Counted from the first letter of the stretch, positions 8,039 to 16,585 are shown. The stretch is DNA of 22,847 nucleotides from an uncultured Granulosicoccaceae bacterium (GCA_937951695.1 CALFBL010000043.1:1-22847); one strand, 5' to 3'. Made by a program: numbers and translations. The notes: generated by a model not told the origin, from the sequence alone.

Positions 8039-8824
8039 CTACATCAGTCGATTCAGATTGCCCGCTTCCTGCCAGCGATAGCGACCACCGGACTCGGGTC
8101 GTGTGGTTCGCTTCAGATGGTCCACCAGTTCCGGCGGTGTACTGGAACTGGGTGTCAACAGAATGTTCAGATTGAAATCGCCGTTGCCTTGCACGTTCAC
8201 CATCCCTTCCGCTACTAGATCGCCACCACTGGCGCTGATGGTGGCCTGATGCGCTCCGCCGTCTTCTGGCTCTATGTTCACTGACAGCGTGCCTAGCCCG
8301 ATTGTGATGTCCGGACCGAAGACCACCGTATCGATTTCAGCGTTGTTCCAGTGGAGCTCGCCCAACAGCCGGGTAAGCTGTTGATTCACCATTCTTACTT
8401 CAGCGATCTCGCCCACGATGCTGCCTTTGAAAGAGGCTATGGGTACGGGCAGAAAAGGTTCAAGTTCGCGCGCTTCGATATTAACGTCGAGGTTATCGAT
8501 GGCCAGATCCCCGCCCCAAGTGCGAAGCACGTCGCCGGTGCCGCCCCCACCGAGACCCGAGAAAGCCACGGCAACGCCGGTACCTTTTATTAACTTCGTG
8601 GGAGCAAAACGCCAAGTCACATCACGCAGCGTAAGTGGCAGTAAATCGTCGGTAGACACCACAGCAGCGACTTCACCACGAAATAAACGACCAGAGACCC
8701 CACTCAACGTCATCGGCTGTAATTGAGGTTTAATTTTCTCAACAACCGGCGCTGCCGGAAACAGAAACACCACCGCAACCGCATAGACCAACAAGCCCAA
8801 CAGCACCAGACGAACCACTCGCAT
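8039..8824 (-). CDS. gspN: Type II secretion system protein N
   Basis: This encodes 261 residues, close to the roughly 250 of the GspN family. One N-terminal membrane helix (about 4-23, RLVLLGLLVYAVAVVFLFPA) anchors a periplasmic beta-rich domain. Family-like features are the early LSGVSGRLFRGE (40-51), TLRDVTWRF (65-73) and the C-terminal GGRYRWQEAG. GspN is a non-universal inner-membrane accessory of the T2SS whose role remains poorly defined. The ATG overlaps the gspM TGA by one base (TGATG), indicating translational coupling. It is the last T2SS gene here; the frame stays open after its TAG. Confidence 0.88.
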   Translation of the reverse strand: MRVVRLVLLGLLVYAVAVVFLFPAAPVVEKIKPQLQPMTLSGVSGRLFRGEVAAVVSTDDLLPLTLRDVTWRFAPTKLIKGTGVAVAFSGLGGGGTGDVLRTWGGDLAIDNLDVNIEARELEPFLPVPIASFKGSIVGEIAEVRMVNQQLTRLLGELHWNNAEIDTVVFGPDITIGLGTLSVNIEPEDGGAHQATISASGGDLVAEGMVNVQGNGDFNLNILLTPSSSTPPELVDHLKRTTRPESGGRYRWQEAGNLNRLM

Positions 8825-9321
8825 CAGATCGGCTCCACATTGAATCGTGCACTGACAGCCCCGGGTGCTTTGGTTTGTCGGGTAATCGTCATGGTTGTGA
8901 TGTCGTAGCCGTAGAGCTCTATCTCAGCAAGCACTTTCACCAACTGATCAAACGGCACCGCCGAGAATTGCACACGCGCACCCTTACGATCGCTACCGGC
9001 CGGTTCAATCCTGTCAGGCGGTGGTTGCAATTGTTGCCGATTGACCAACGCGTTGACCAGTTGGAACGCCTCGAGCTTTTGCAACTCGGGGTCCAGACCG
9101 GACCCTGTTACAGCTGATTGACCTTCAAGCACTGGTATGGCCTGCTGTATGAAAGTCAGATTTTCTTGCTTGGTGGCGATGTTTCGTTTGGCCGTCTCAG
9201 TACCGCTCGTTAACGGATGCCAGACAAGCGCGTACAGCAAAGCCAGTAACACCAATATGCCGACTACAATCACAATGATTCGGTCGCGCGGTGTTTGTTG
9301 TAGATACCACTCTTTCATCAT
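8824..9321 (-). CDS. gspM: Type II secretion system protein M
   Basis: This encodes 165 residues with a short cytoplasmic start (MMKEWYLQQTPRDR), one transmembrane helix at about 15-34, and a periplasmic ferredoxin-like domain preceded by a helical stretch. GspM partners GspL in the inner-membrane platform that links the secretion ATPase to pseudopilus growth. Length and topology are normal for the family, and WYLQQTPRDR corresponds to the conserved WxxxxPRER-type N terminus. Tandem ATG codons are present; the first overlaps the gspL stop as ATGA. Confidence 0.93.
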   Translation of the reverse strand: MMKEWYLQQTPRDRIIVIVVGILVLLALLYALVWHPLTSGTETAKRNIATKQENLTFIQQAIPVLEGQSAVTGSGLDPELQKLEAFQLVNALVNRQQLQPPPDRIEPAGSDRKGARVQFSAVPFDQLVKVLAEIELYGYDITTMTITRQTKAPGAVSARFNVEPI

Positions 9322-10532
9322 TCAATCCTCAGTCGACTTCGAAGACCTTCCTGGTCGCGGTTAGCAGACTGAACGGTGAGTTCAAGGTCGTACTTTTGCA
9401 GTTCCGCTTTCAGGGCATCCAAAGTGGGTAGAGCATCGGTGGTTACATCAAGGTCGAAGCGTCCATCACGCACAGCCAAAGAACGAATGACGGTGTCGGG
9501 TTCTGTCGCGAAGGCTTCAGCGATGGCGTGCAAGTTGTTGGTAAACCCCGAGCTGTTGCCACCGCCTTGTGCATTAAGGGCCGCGCGCACCTGGGCCATG
9601 GGACGAACCATGCGAGAGTTCGGCAGGGCCTGCTTGAAGGCTTCGACGATCTGCCCATCCAGAGCCTGCTCTTGATTCTTCAAAGCGCGGTAGTCAACCC
9701 ACTTACCACTGATCAGGATCACCGCCAATGCTGCCGCCAGAACGCCTGTCCAGCGCCACGGCTTCCAAGCCTTGTCCATCTGCGATTTCGGGCTGTACTG
9801 GCCCTGCAGCAAATTGATGGTAGGAGAATGAGCTAGACCGCTGGCGTACAGGCTGAGCACATCGCTGCACGGACGGGTTTCCACCTCAATATCGCTGGGC
9901 GCCTGCACATCCCCGGCCTTAGCGGATGTGCGATACACTCGCATCGAGGCTGCAGAATTTTCCGGCAAATCGTTTTTCGCACCCGTGAGCGCCATGCCCG
10001 CCATGTCGGTATCGATAGAGAAACCTTTATGACCGTTCAGCCGCACCACGGTTCTAGCGCCGTCTACCAGTGCAGTCCAACCCACGCCACCGGGTTCGTG
10101 ACTATCGAATTTGGGCAAAGCCAGAGTTTCAGGGACAATTTGCGTGGGCCGTAAACCGGCTTCCGCGCAACGCTCACTCAGATCATCCATGGTGTCACTG
10201 TCCACCACGGCAACCGGGAACACATCGTCCTTACTCTTGGGTCCGAGCGCAAAGTGCAAACTGTCTACGTCATCGGCCAGTTGCTCTTCCAGTTCGTAGC
10301 GCACAGCCATACCGGCCGCTCGCGCCGAACCACCCGGCACGTGAGCTTCCGACAAAATGATCTCGTTACCGGGCAATACCAGAATCGAACGCTTACCCTC
10401 GACCTCGGCTGCTGCCTCGGCTAGAGTGCCACTGTTTATGTCGCCGGACAGCTGACCGTTTTCGTCTGCTTGAGCCCAGCGCACGGCATCAACATGCAGA
10501 TCCGGCATGTGAATGATGACTTGTCTTGCCAC
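9318..10532 (-). CDS. gspL: Type II secretion system protein L
   Basis: This encodes 404 residues. The cytoplasmic actin-like domain covers about 1-245 and normally binds the N terminus of the ATPase GspE. NLLQGQYSPKS (240-250) is the characteristic segment before the single membrane helix (261-278), followed by a coiled linker and a periplasmic ferredoxin-like domain that pairs with GspM. The start is GTG 10530-10532 with a strong AGGAAGGA ribosome site five bases away. It follows gspK after 16 bases. GspE itself is not encoded in this window. Confidence 0.94.
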   Translation of the reverse strand: MARQVIIHMPDLHVDAVRWAQADENGQLSGDINSGTLAEAAAEVEGKRSILVLPGNEIILSEAHVPGGSARAAGMAVRYELEEQLADDVDSLHFALGPKSKDDVFPVAVVDSDTMDDLSERCAEAGLRPTQIVPETLALPKFDSHEPGGVGWTALVDGARTVVRLNGHKGFSIDTDMAGMALTGAKNDLPENSAASMRVYRTSAKAGDVQAPSDIEVETRPCSDVLSLYASGLAHSPTINLLQGQYSPKSQMDKAWKPWRWTGVLAAALAVILISGKWVDYRALKNQEQALDGQIVEAFKQALPNSRMVRPMAQVRAALNAQGGGNSSGFTNNLHAIAEAFATEPDTVIRSLAVRDGRFDLDVTTDALPTLDALKAELQKYDLELTVQSANRDQEGLRSRLRIE

Positions 10533-10548
10533 CTGTTTCCTTCCTAAA

Positions 10549-11652
10549 TTAGAGGGTATCGCGTGATCGGTAGATCACCCGAGTCTTTCCCTCAGAGTCT
10601 CTTTCAAACAATGTGTACTGCGAGATCGAAGCGGCTTCTGAAAGCACATCGATCCGTACCTGAAAAAATCGCGATCGTACGTCATACGTGCCCGCGGGCG
10701 CTACTTCCTCGCCACTCTCTACGGCTGCTTCACTGTCAAAATCCAGTGTACTGTTATACGGGGTTAAATCCCGATCTTCACCACTGAGGCTTTCGGCAGC
10801 ATCTTCCACCTCCAGCGAAAATATGTCTTCACACGCAGGATAGTCCTCATAAGCACCTGAATCCCAACGCGACAACTCCGATCCTAGCGGTTCCAGAAAT
10901 TCCGACAACGACGCGATGACTTGGGGCGTTGCGGTATTCACATTAACCGGGGTCGGCCCCTGATCAATCGGTAACACGGCAATATGCGGCAACAGTAATT
11001 GATAGTCCTCGTGTTCTTCTGGTATTTGCGAGCTAAAGCCTTTTACCAGCTGTAACTCACTGACACCGACCATTGGGCCGTTGGCCGCACGATACGACGG
11101 ATCCAGCCCACTGTAGTAATCATCTTCCGCGCCATCGGGCAGCGTTGCGTCCAAATTGCTGTCAATCCAGTCGACAATCGCATCGGCTTTGGTGACATCC
11201 ACGTTCACTTGAGCCAACAAACGCCGCAACTGTTCTACGTACACCGGCGCCGCATTGCCTTCTGCATCAACCACATTATTGAGATTGAAGTGCCCTTGCA
11301 TGTCCACGATACAGCCCTGCAAGGTCGCGTTGTCCATCGGAATGGGCGGTATGGTGGTCGCCCAATCATCTTCCAACGAATCCGTTCCGTCTCGATCGGC
11401 GGATTGAAAGTCCCGATACAATACCGCAGCACCGAATCGTTCACCGCTGATTCCGAACGAACGGGCTTGCTGGATCATGCCTTCATTTCCTTCCCGCGCC
11501 AGTGCAAACTGCTGTCGCGCTACGATCGACACTATGGTTATAGTCCCCAATGCGACAACCAACAGGGCTGTGATAATCGCAACACCACGTTGGCGCTGAC
11601 ACGTCGACCTTATCGCCAAACTATTGGCGTCTAATTCCGCTTTACTACTCAT
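10549..11652 (-). CDS. gspK: Type II secretion minor pseudopilin K
   Basis: This encodes 367 residues. The type IV prepilin-like leader ends QRQRG, cleaved before VAIITALLVVA; as usual for GspK there is no Glu at position 5 of the mature protein. The following membrane helix is 28-46. DMQGHFNLNNVVDAEG (118-133) matches the conserved GxFNLN region that opens the large globular domain. GspK caps the pseudopilus tip with GspI and GspJ. The distal part is very acidic (roughly 265-320). ATG 11652 overlaps the gspJ stop by four bases. Confidence 0.94.
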   Translation of the reverse strand: MSSKAELDANSLAIRSTCQRQRGVAIITALLVVALGTITIVSIVARQQFALAREGNEGMIQQARSFGISGERFGAAVLYRDFQSADRDGTDSLEDDWATTIPPIPMDNATLQGCIVDMQGHFNLNNVVDAEGNAAPVYVEQLRRLLAQVNVDVTKADAIVDWIDSNLDATLPDGAEDDYYSGLDPSYRAANGPMVGVSELQLVKGFSSQIPEEHEDYQLLLPHIAVLPIDQGPTPVNVNTATPQVIASLSEFLEPLGSELSRWDSGAYEDYPACEDIFSLEVEDAAESLSGEDRDLTPYNSTLDFDSEAAVESGEEVAPAGTYDVRSRFFQVRIDVLSEAASISQYTLFERDSEGKTRVIYRSRDTL

Positions 11653-12251
11653 CTTGGCAGCGCAAACAATCGAGTGATCGTTCCTAGGTCTTCCAGCTCC
11701 AATTGCACTTCAACCGCCGCAGGCAGACCCGGATCTTCCAGATCCAGCGGCGGCCAACTGTCGTGATAGGACCCTACTCGATCCAGATATCGCAGGGATA
11801 GATCTTCAACTCCCTGCAACAGCTGAGTGCGTTTAGTCGGGCCATCACTGATCGTATCTAGGTGGTACCAATACCCGCGAATCAGCTTGTCATCTTCCAG
11901 AGCGTAGCTTACCCGCTGGAGGTTCGATCGCGCTGGCATGACATCGCGTGCCGGGTTGGTCCAACCGGCCCGACTGAGTTCAATCATCGAGTCCCCTTGC
12001 AAGCTAAACAGGACTGAGGGTATGCGTTCATCCACCGCAGAGCGTACCGGACGATCCACAGCTTGGCTAAAGTCCTCCGCCATCCAGTAAAACGTGCGTT
12101 GCAATTCAACCAAACGATCGGATTGCTCAAACACTGCGTTGCGCGTTTTGTTCATCTGAAACAGCATGCCAAAACCTGACGCTCCCAACACCGCCAGAAG
12201 AAATACTGCCACCAACATTTCGATCAGGGTAAAGCCTTTTGCCCGGTTCAC
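11649..12251 (-). CDS. gspJ: Type II secretion minor pseudopilin J
   Basis: This encodes 200 residues with prepilin signal MNRAKG followed by FTLIEMLVAVFLLAVLGASG, with the conserved Glu at mature position 5. The beta-rich domain includes LVELQRTFYWMAEDFSQAVDRP, reading like the GspJ LxxAxxxxxxDxxQxxxRP block, and the closing LRYLD region. It forms the tip ternary complex with GspI and GspK. The start is GTG 12249-12251, overlapping the gspI TGA by four bases. Confidence 0.94.
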   Translation of the reverse strand: MNRAKGFTLIEMLVAVFLLAVLGASGFGMLFQMNKTRNAVFEQSDRLVELQRTFYWMAEDFSQAVDRPVRSAVDERIPSVLFSLQGDSMIELSRAGWTNPARDVMPARSNLQRVSYALEDDKLIRGYWYHLDTISDGPTKRTQLLQGVEDLSLRYLDRVGSYHDSWPPLDLEDPGLPAAVEVQLELEDLGTITRLFALPR

Positions 12252-12625
12252 TGTCGGAACTCCGGGTTGCCGACGATTCCGGATACAGCGTACACGTAGC
12301 TGTCCGCTTCCTCATCGAGTCGAACCTCTATGTCTATACGACGCAAATCCGGATCTTCGACTCTTTGGGTAATGGTGCGAAGGTACCAGCTACGTCCACC
12401 CATCGTGGTTTCGGTGTTTTTGGTACCCAATTCAGGCCAAGTGGGCAGTGCCTGCCATTCCACTAACGCATTAGCGGCAACCCAACGACCGTATTCACGA
12501 TTACGCAGGTCGTCGGCTCGAAAGGCACTGGCGCCCGCAGCGGACACTAATGCCGTAACTCCGACGGCCAAAATGGTCATGGCCACCAAAATTTCAATCA
12601 ATGTGAAGCCTTGCTGACGACTCAT
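12248..12625 (-). CDS. gspI: Type II secretion minor pseudopilin I
   Basis: This encodes 125 residues, normal for GspI. The prepilin leader MSRQQG precedes FTLIEILVAMTILAVGVTAL. The conserved NREYGRWVAANALVEWQ (37-53) corresponds to the family's Tyr/Ala/Asn-rich second helix, and the C-terminal strands contain RRIDIEVRL. It initiates the pseudopilus tip. ATG 12625 overlaps the gspH TGA by four bases. Confidence 0.94.
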   Translation of the reverse strand: MSRQQGFTLIEILVAMTILAVGVTALVSAAGASAFRADDLRNREYGRWVAANALVEWQALPTWPELGTKNTETTMGGRSWYLRTITQRVEDPDLRRIDIEVRLDEEADSYVYAVSGIVGNPEFRQ

Positions 12626-13176
12626 CGATCAAGGGCCTCAATTTCGATCGGCAAGACTTCACCGGCAAACACCGCTTGTCGGTTATCACCGTCACCATCG
12701 GCTAAAATGATGCGAAAATCGGGGACCATTTCACCGTTAGACAAAAACATCACATGCGGCCTTATTGGATCTTCTTCAGTCGCCGCATCGAGCTCTTCTT
12801 CAAGCTCTTCCAGAACAATCGGTACGCCAGATATTTCGACCTCGTATTCGACTTTCAAATCCGGCTCTTTGAACTTCAACCGCTCATCTTCAAACACTTC
12901 CCAACTGGCTGCGCCATCGGCACCCGGGATCAACGTAAAGAAAGTATAGGACTCGGGGTGAAACCGGATGCCGTACTGCTGCCTGCCGTAGACCGCTTGA
13001 TCGCGTGCCAGCTGCATCAGTAAGCTGGTTCGTTGGCTGGACTGCAGCACGGTTTTGCCGGGATTTCGAAAATCCAGATTAAGCACCACTGCTCCGATCA
13101 GAATGGCTGCGATGGTAATCACAACCAGTAGCTCAATTAAGGTGAACCCCCGGTCGGTGCGCGATGGCTGTTGCAT
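12622..13176 (-). CDS. gspH: Type II secretion minor pseudopilin H
   Basis: I choose ATG 13176, giving 184 residues, because it leaves a short leader (MQQPSRTDRG) before FTLIELLVVITIAAILIG, as prepilin signals require; the longer frame from 13263 would add 29 residues and overlap gspG by 59 bases. Membrane helix and Glu at mature position 5 are present. The globular part is typical (RDQAVYGRQQYGIRF near 56-70), with an acidic insertion (EELEEELDAATEED) in the middle. It lies 28 bases downstream of gspG with only a weak, distant AGGA. GspH joins the major pilin filament to the I-J-K tip. Confidence 0.9.
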   Translation of the reverse strand: MQQPSRTDRGFTLIELLVVITIAAILIGAVVLNLDFRNPGKTVLQSSQRTSLLMQLARDQAVYGRQQYGIRFHPESYTFFTLIPGADGAASWEVFEDERLKFKEPDLKVEYEVEISGVPIVLEELEEELDAATEEDPIRPHVMFLSNGEMVPDFRIILADGDGDNRQAVFAGEVLPIEIEALDR

Positions 13177-13204
13177 GATGTTGGTGTGGTCCTGATGAAC
13201 GTCA

Positions 13205-13642
13205 CTATTCGGAGTTGTTGGTGATGTCTGCGGCGAAGTTTTCACCGCCCTCAGCACCATCATTACCTAATGAAATGATGTCATAGGGTCCAGTTTCACC
13301 AGGGCTTTGGTACAAATATTCACGCCCCCATGGGTCCTTGCCCAATGCTTTGATGTAACCACCGTCTTTCCAGTTAGTTGGCTCAGGATCACCGGATGGC
13401 TTTTCGATCAGCGCTTGCAGGCCTTGCTCGGTGGAGGGGTAAGTGAAGTTATCCAGCTTGTATAAATCCAGTGCTGCACCAAAGGTTTGTATGTCAGTTT
13501 TGGCGCGGACAACGCGGGCCTGATCTGGACGATCCATGACTAACGGCACGACGGTTGCGCCAAGGATAGCGATAATGGCTACGACAACCATGATCTCAAT
13601 CAGGGTAAAACCCGATTGCTTTCGGGGACGTTGCTGCAACAT
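13205..13642 (-). CDS. gspG: Type II secretion major pseudopilin G
   Basis: This encodes 145 residues. The prepilin leader MLQQRPRKQSG is followed by FTLIEIMVVVAIIAILGATVVP, then the highly conserved GALDLYKLDN-type helix, YPSTEQGLQAL (68-78) and DPWGREYLYQSPG. The calcium-binding loop near the C terminus (SLGNDGAEGGENFAADI) keeps its Asp residues. GspG polymerises into the pseudopilus that drives cargo through the outer-membrane secretin. It is the first gene of the minus-strand T2SS operon; gspC-F, usually upstream, are replaced by the divergent rhombosortase gene. A palindrome covers the region of the ribosome site. Confidence 0.97.
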   Translation of the reverse strand: MLQQRPRKQSGFTLIEIMVVVAIIAILGATVVPLVMDRPDQARVVRAKTDIQTFGAALDLYKLDNFTYPSTEQGLQALIEKPSGDPEPTNWKDGGYIKALGKDPWGREYLYQSPGETGPYDIISLGNDGAEGGENFAADITNNSE

Positions 13643-13649
13643 GAGCGGT

Positions 13650-13665
13650 AATTCTCCAGAGAATT
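13650..13665. promoter_or_regulatory. 16-bp palindrome spanning the gspG ribosome-binding region
   Basis: AATTCTC-CA-GAGAATT is a perfect seven-base inverted repeat with a two-base centre. On the gspG strand it reads AATTCTCTGGAGAATT and contains the only Shine-Dalgarno-like GGAG, 11 bases before the ATG. It could be an operator, a small RNA hairpin masking the ribosome site, or chance. Confidence 0.4.
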
Positions 13666-13814
13666 TAAAGTGTGGTAGCTACTGACTGATCGGCTCGAAA
13701 AAGCATAGCAGTCCATAATACGGTTAGCTTGCGGGATCCGTGCCGTGCCGCCGAGTACCCAGCCGTGATTTACACGCATCGCCTTTGCCAACACATTGAC
13801 CTAAGGATCTCACG

Positions 13815-14414
13815 TTGATTCCGTCTGTTTTCATTGCCGTTCGCTCACCCACGTACTGGCTGGCGTTGTTTGTGCTCGTGCTGTGCGTCGCGCTGCAGTA
13901 CGCCGGACTGGCAGAAACATGGCGCTTCCAGCGTCAAAGCATCGCATTCGGCGATTGGTATCTGTTACTTACCGGCAATTTTGTGCACTTGGGCTTAGGC
14001 CATCTATGGATGAACATGGCCGGATTCGCCATGATAGTGGTGCTGGTTTGGCAGCACTTCAACCTCCTGGAATGGGCTCTGGTTATCGTTTTTGCCAGCC
14101 TCGTGGTCGGGCTCGGATTGTACTTTCGAGATCCGCAAGTCGATTTTTACTATGGCTTTTCCGGTACTTTGCACGGTGTCATCATCGCAGGCTGTCTGGC
14201 AGACATCAGGCATTACCCAAAATCTGCAGGCCTTCTGTTGGTCTTGGTTATCGGCAAGTTGAGCTGGGAACAAATCGCAGGCCCATTGCCCGGTAGTGAA
14301 GAAACCGCCGGGGGAGCTGTGATTGTGAATTCACACCTGTACGGGGCCATCGGTGGTGCCATCATGGCGGCAATACTGTTGGGTATCCGCACAGCGCGTT
14401 CACACGACGCTTAA
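13815..14414 (+). CDS. rrtA: Rhombosortase (rhomboid-type intramembrane protease for GlyGly-CTERM proteins)
   Basis: This encodes 199 residues with about six hydrophobic segments. HLGLGHLWMNMAG (58-70) is the rhomboid-type His/Asn region, YGFSGTLHG (113-121) holds the candidate catalytic Ser116, and NSHLYGAIGG (172-181) the candidate His174. KLSWEQIAGP (148-157) is characteristic of the short rhombosortase subfamily rather than general rhomboids. Rhombosortases cleave the C-terminal Gly-Gly membrane tail of GlyGly-CTERM proteins, many of which leave the cell through the T2SS. The start is TTG 13815, supported by AAGGA seven bases upstream. It is divergent from gspG (172 bases) and overlaps the convergent recG end by four bases. 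No GlyGly-CTERM substrate is encoded in the window. Confidence 0.88.
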   Translation: MIPSVFIAVRSPTYWLALFVLVLCVALQYAGLAETWRFQRQSIAFGDWYLLLTGNFVHLGLGHLWMNMAGFAMIVVLVWQHFNLLEWALVIVFASLVVGLGLYFRDPQVDFYYGFSGTLHGVIIAGCLADIRHYPKSAGLLLVLVIGKLSWEQIAGPLPGSEETAGGAVIVNSHLYGAIGGAIMAAILLGIRTARSHDA

Positions 14415-16567
14415 ACGCCACCATAGTCCTGTTTGCCATCCCCGATCCAGCGCCGAATCAGGCCCGCCACCGACGTTGGTGAGGAGGCCATCAAATGATC
14501 GGCCAAATCGCTGACCAAATCCAACAAGTCATCATCCCGGCCAAGCTGTGCGATCCTGAATTCTGCAGCGCCGGTCTGACGCGTACCCAACACCTCACCG
14601 GCCCCACGGATCTCCAGATCGCGCTCTGCGATAACAAACCCATCGTTGGTGTCTCGCATAATGCCGATGCGTTCGCGAGCGGTTTTCGACAAGGGTGCCT
14701 GGTACAGCAGAATGCAACTACTCTGCGCACTGCCTCGACCCACTCGGCCACGTAACTGATGCAATTGTGACAACCCCAAACGCTCGGCGTTTTCGATGAT
14801 CATCAGCGATGCATTGGGGACGTCCACACCGACCTCAATCACCGTCGTGGCAACCAAAACTTCGAGTTTCGCGGCCTTGAATTCAGCCATAATGGCTTCT
14901 TTCTCTTTTGGCTTCATGCGACCGTGCACCAAACCGACCGTGTGTCCGGACAACCCCTCTGTCAGAGCCGCTGCGGTGTCTTCGGCAGCTTCTGCCTGCA
15001 AGGATTCGCTCTCCTCAATCAAGGTGCACACCCAATACACCTGACGCCCATCATCGATCGCTGCGTTAACCCGTTGTACCACGTCGGCACGGCGTTGTGA
15101 CTCCAGCGCCACAGTGGTTACCGGTTTCCGTCCGGGGGGGAGCTCATCAATGATGGAGACATCTAGGTCTGCGTAGGCGGTCATCGCCAACGTTCTGGGT
15201 ATCGGTGTTGCGGTCATGATGAGCTGATGCGGTAATATGTCGTTCCGCGCTCCCTTGTTGCGCAGCGCCAAACGTTGATGCACGCCAAAGCGATGCTGTT
15301 CATCGATGATCGCAAGCCCGAGGCTGTCAAACTCTACATCGGCCTGAAACAGCGCATGGGTGCCGACCACAATGCGCGAGCGCCCCATAGCCATCGCCTC
15401 AATCATCGAGCGTCGATCGCTACCTTTGAGCTTTCCACTTAACCAACCCACCGAGATACCCAGCGGTTCAAACCAATCACAAAAATTCAGTAGATGCTGT
15501 TCGGCGAGTATCTCGGTGGGTGCCATCAGTGCCACTTGATAGCCAGCTTCCACCGCGTGCGCGGCGGCGAGAGCTGCCACCACTGTTTTACCGGCACCCA
15601 CATCCCCTTGAACCAACCGCAACATCGGTTCCGATTTTGCCGTGTCAGCGAGCAGTTCCTCTAGCACTCGGACTTGAGCACCTGTCAAGGCAAACGTCAA
15701 CGACGCTCTAAGCTGATCAGCCAGCGCGGAAACCGCGGCAATAACCGGCGCATTATTTACCTGATGTTGATCACGCAGTTGGCGCAACGCCATACGATGC
15801 GCAATGAGTTCTTCGATCGCCAAGCGTCGTATGGCCGGATGCACCCCGTCCATTAAATCTTGAATGTTGGCCTGCGGCGGTGGCCTATGCACCGTTTCCA
15901 GCGCGCTTACCAAATCCGGTAATCCGTTCGACCGCAGTACATCATCAGGCAAAAAGTCCTTTAATCGGTAGGAACGAAGCTGTGCCAGCGCCTGATCACT
16001 GAGCTTACGCAGGGTGCCCTGTTGCACCCCTTCAGTGGCTGGATAAAACGCCGTTAGGGTATTTTGCAAAGCTTGGCCTTGGTTGGCCAAGCGGTATTCG
16101 GGATGCACCATCTCGAGCATACCGGGCCCGCGACGCACTTCACCAAAACACTGTAATACTTTCCCGCGCTCAAATTGCTCGGCTTGTTTGGCGCTAAAGT
16201 GAAAAAAACGTAACGTCAGTGAGCCTGTGCCATCGCTTACCCGCACCAACAACGAACTACGTTGTCGTTGCACCACTTCAGACAACGCGACCTCGGCTTC
16301 GATAACACCTTCGTCCCCTGGTTTGAGTTCGCCGATGCGACGAAGCCGGGTTCTGTCCTGATACCGAAACGGAAGATGGAACAGCACATCCTGCAGTGTA
16401 AAAATGCCCAACGTGGCAAGCTTTGCCGCCATCGCGTCGCCAACTCCTTTAAGCGTCTTGACTTCGGCGCTGTCTAGAGCCACGTCTTTCGCCTTACCCG
16501 GAGTCACGGTCGTTTTTGCGTCTGCGCGTGCCGTCGAGACAGCCGACTTTTTTTGCTGCCGAACCAC
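14411..16567 (-). CDS. recG: ATP-dependent DNA helicase RecG
   Basis: This encodes 718 residues, against 693 in E. coli. It carries the N-terminal wedge/OB region (LKGVGDAMAAKLATLGI at 39-55; FHLPFRYQDRTRL at 63-75), then the superfamily 2 helicase core: Walker A GDVGAGKT (321-328), DEQH (422-425), TATPIPRT (452-459), QLRGRVGRG (604-612) and GTRQTGAAEF (661-670). RecG remodels stalled forks and Holliday junctions by branch migration. The longest frame starts at GTG 16567, immediately after an in-frame TAG, with no ribosome site. GTG at codon 29 (16483), preceded by AAGG, would give 690 residues and drop a Lys/Ala-rich lead, and may be the true start. It follows ridA by 18 bases. Confidence 0.97.
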   Translation of the reverse strand: MVRQQKKSAVSTARADAKTTVTPGKAKDVALDSAEVKTLKGVGDAMAAKLATLGIFTLQDVLFHLPFRYQDRTRLRRIGELKPGDEGVIEAEVALSEVVQRQRSSLLVRVSDGTGSLTLRFFHFSAKQAEQFERGKVLQCFGEVRRGPGMLEMVHPEYRLANQGQALQNTLTAFYPATEGVQQGTLRKLSDQALAQLRSYRLKDFLPDDVLRSNGLPDLVSALETVHRPPPQANIQDLMDGVHPAIRRLAIEELIAHRMALRQLRDQHQVNNAPVIAAVSALADQLRASLTFALTGAQVRVLEELLADTAKSEPMLRLVQGDVGAGKTVVAALAAAHAVEAGYQVALMAPTEILAEQHLLNFCDWFEPLGISVGWLSGKLKGSDRRSMIEAMAMGRSRIVVGTHALFQADVEFDSLGLAIIDEQHRFGVHQRLALRNKGARNDILPHQLIMTATPIPRTLAMTAYADLDVSIIDELPPGRKPVTTVALESQRRADVVQRVNAAIDDGRQVYWVCTLIEESESLQAEAAEDTAAALTEGLSGHTVGLVHGRMKPKEKEAIMAEFKAAKLEVLVATTVIEVGVDVPNASLMIIENAERLGLSQLHQLRGRVGRGSAQSSCILLYQAPLSKTARERIGIMRDTNDGFVIAERDLEIRGAGEVLGTRQTGAAEFRIAQLGRDDDLLDLVSDLADHLMASSPTSVAGLIRRWIGDGKQDYGGV

Positions 16568-16585
16568 CTACAGCGCGTTGGGTGC

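Noticed and set aside
5496..8041. Amber readthrough or stop-codon recoding, suggested by open frames after TAG at 5498, 5819 and 8039
   Set aside because: TAG ends several intact genes (ABC-like, methyltransferase, rpoZ, thioredoxin-like) at the expected length, and the stretch after the 5819 stop does not look coding.
13666..13814. Sigma-70 promoters between gspG and the rhombosortase gene (TTTACA on plus; TATTAT or TATGCT on minus)
   Set aside because: Each has one acceptable box but no matching partner at 16-18 bases; too weak to annotate.
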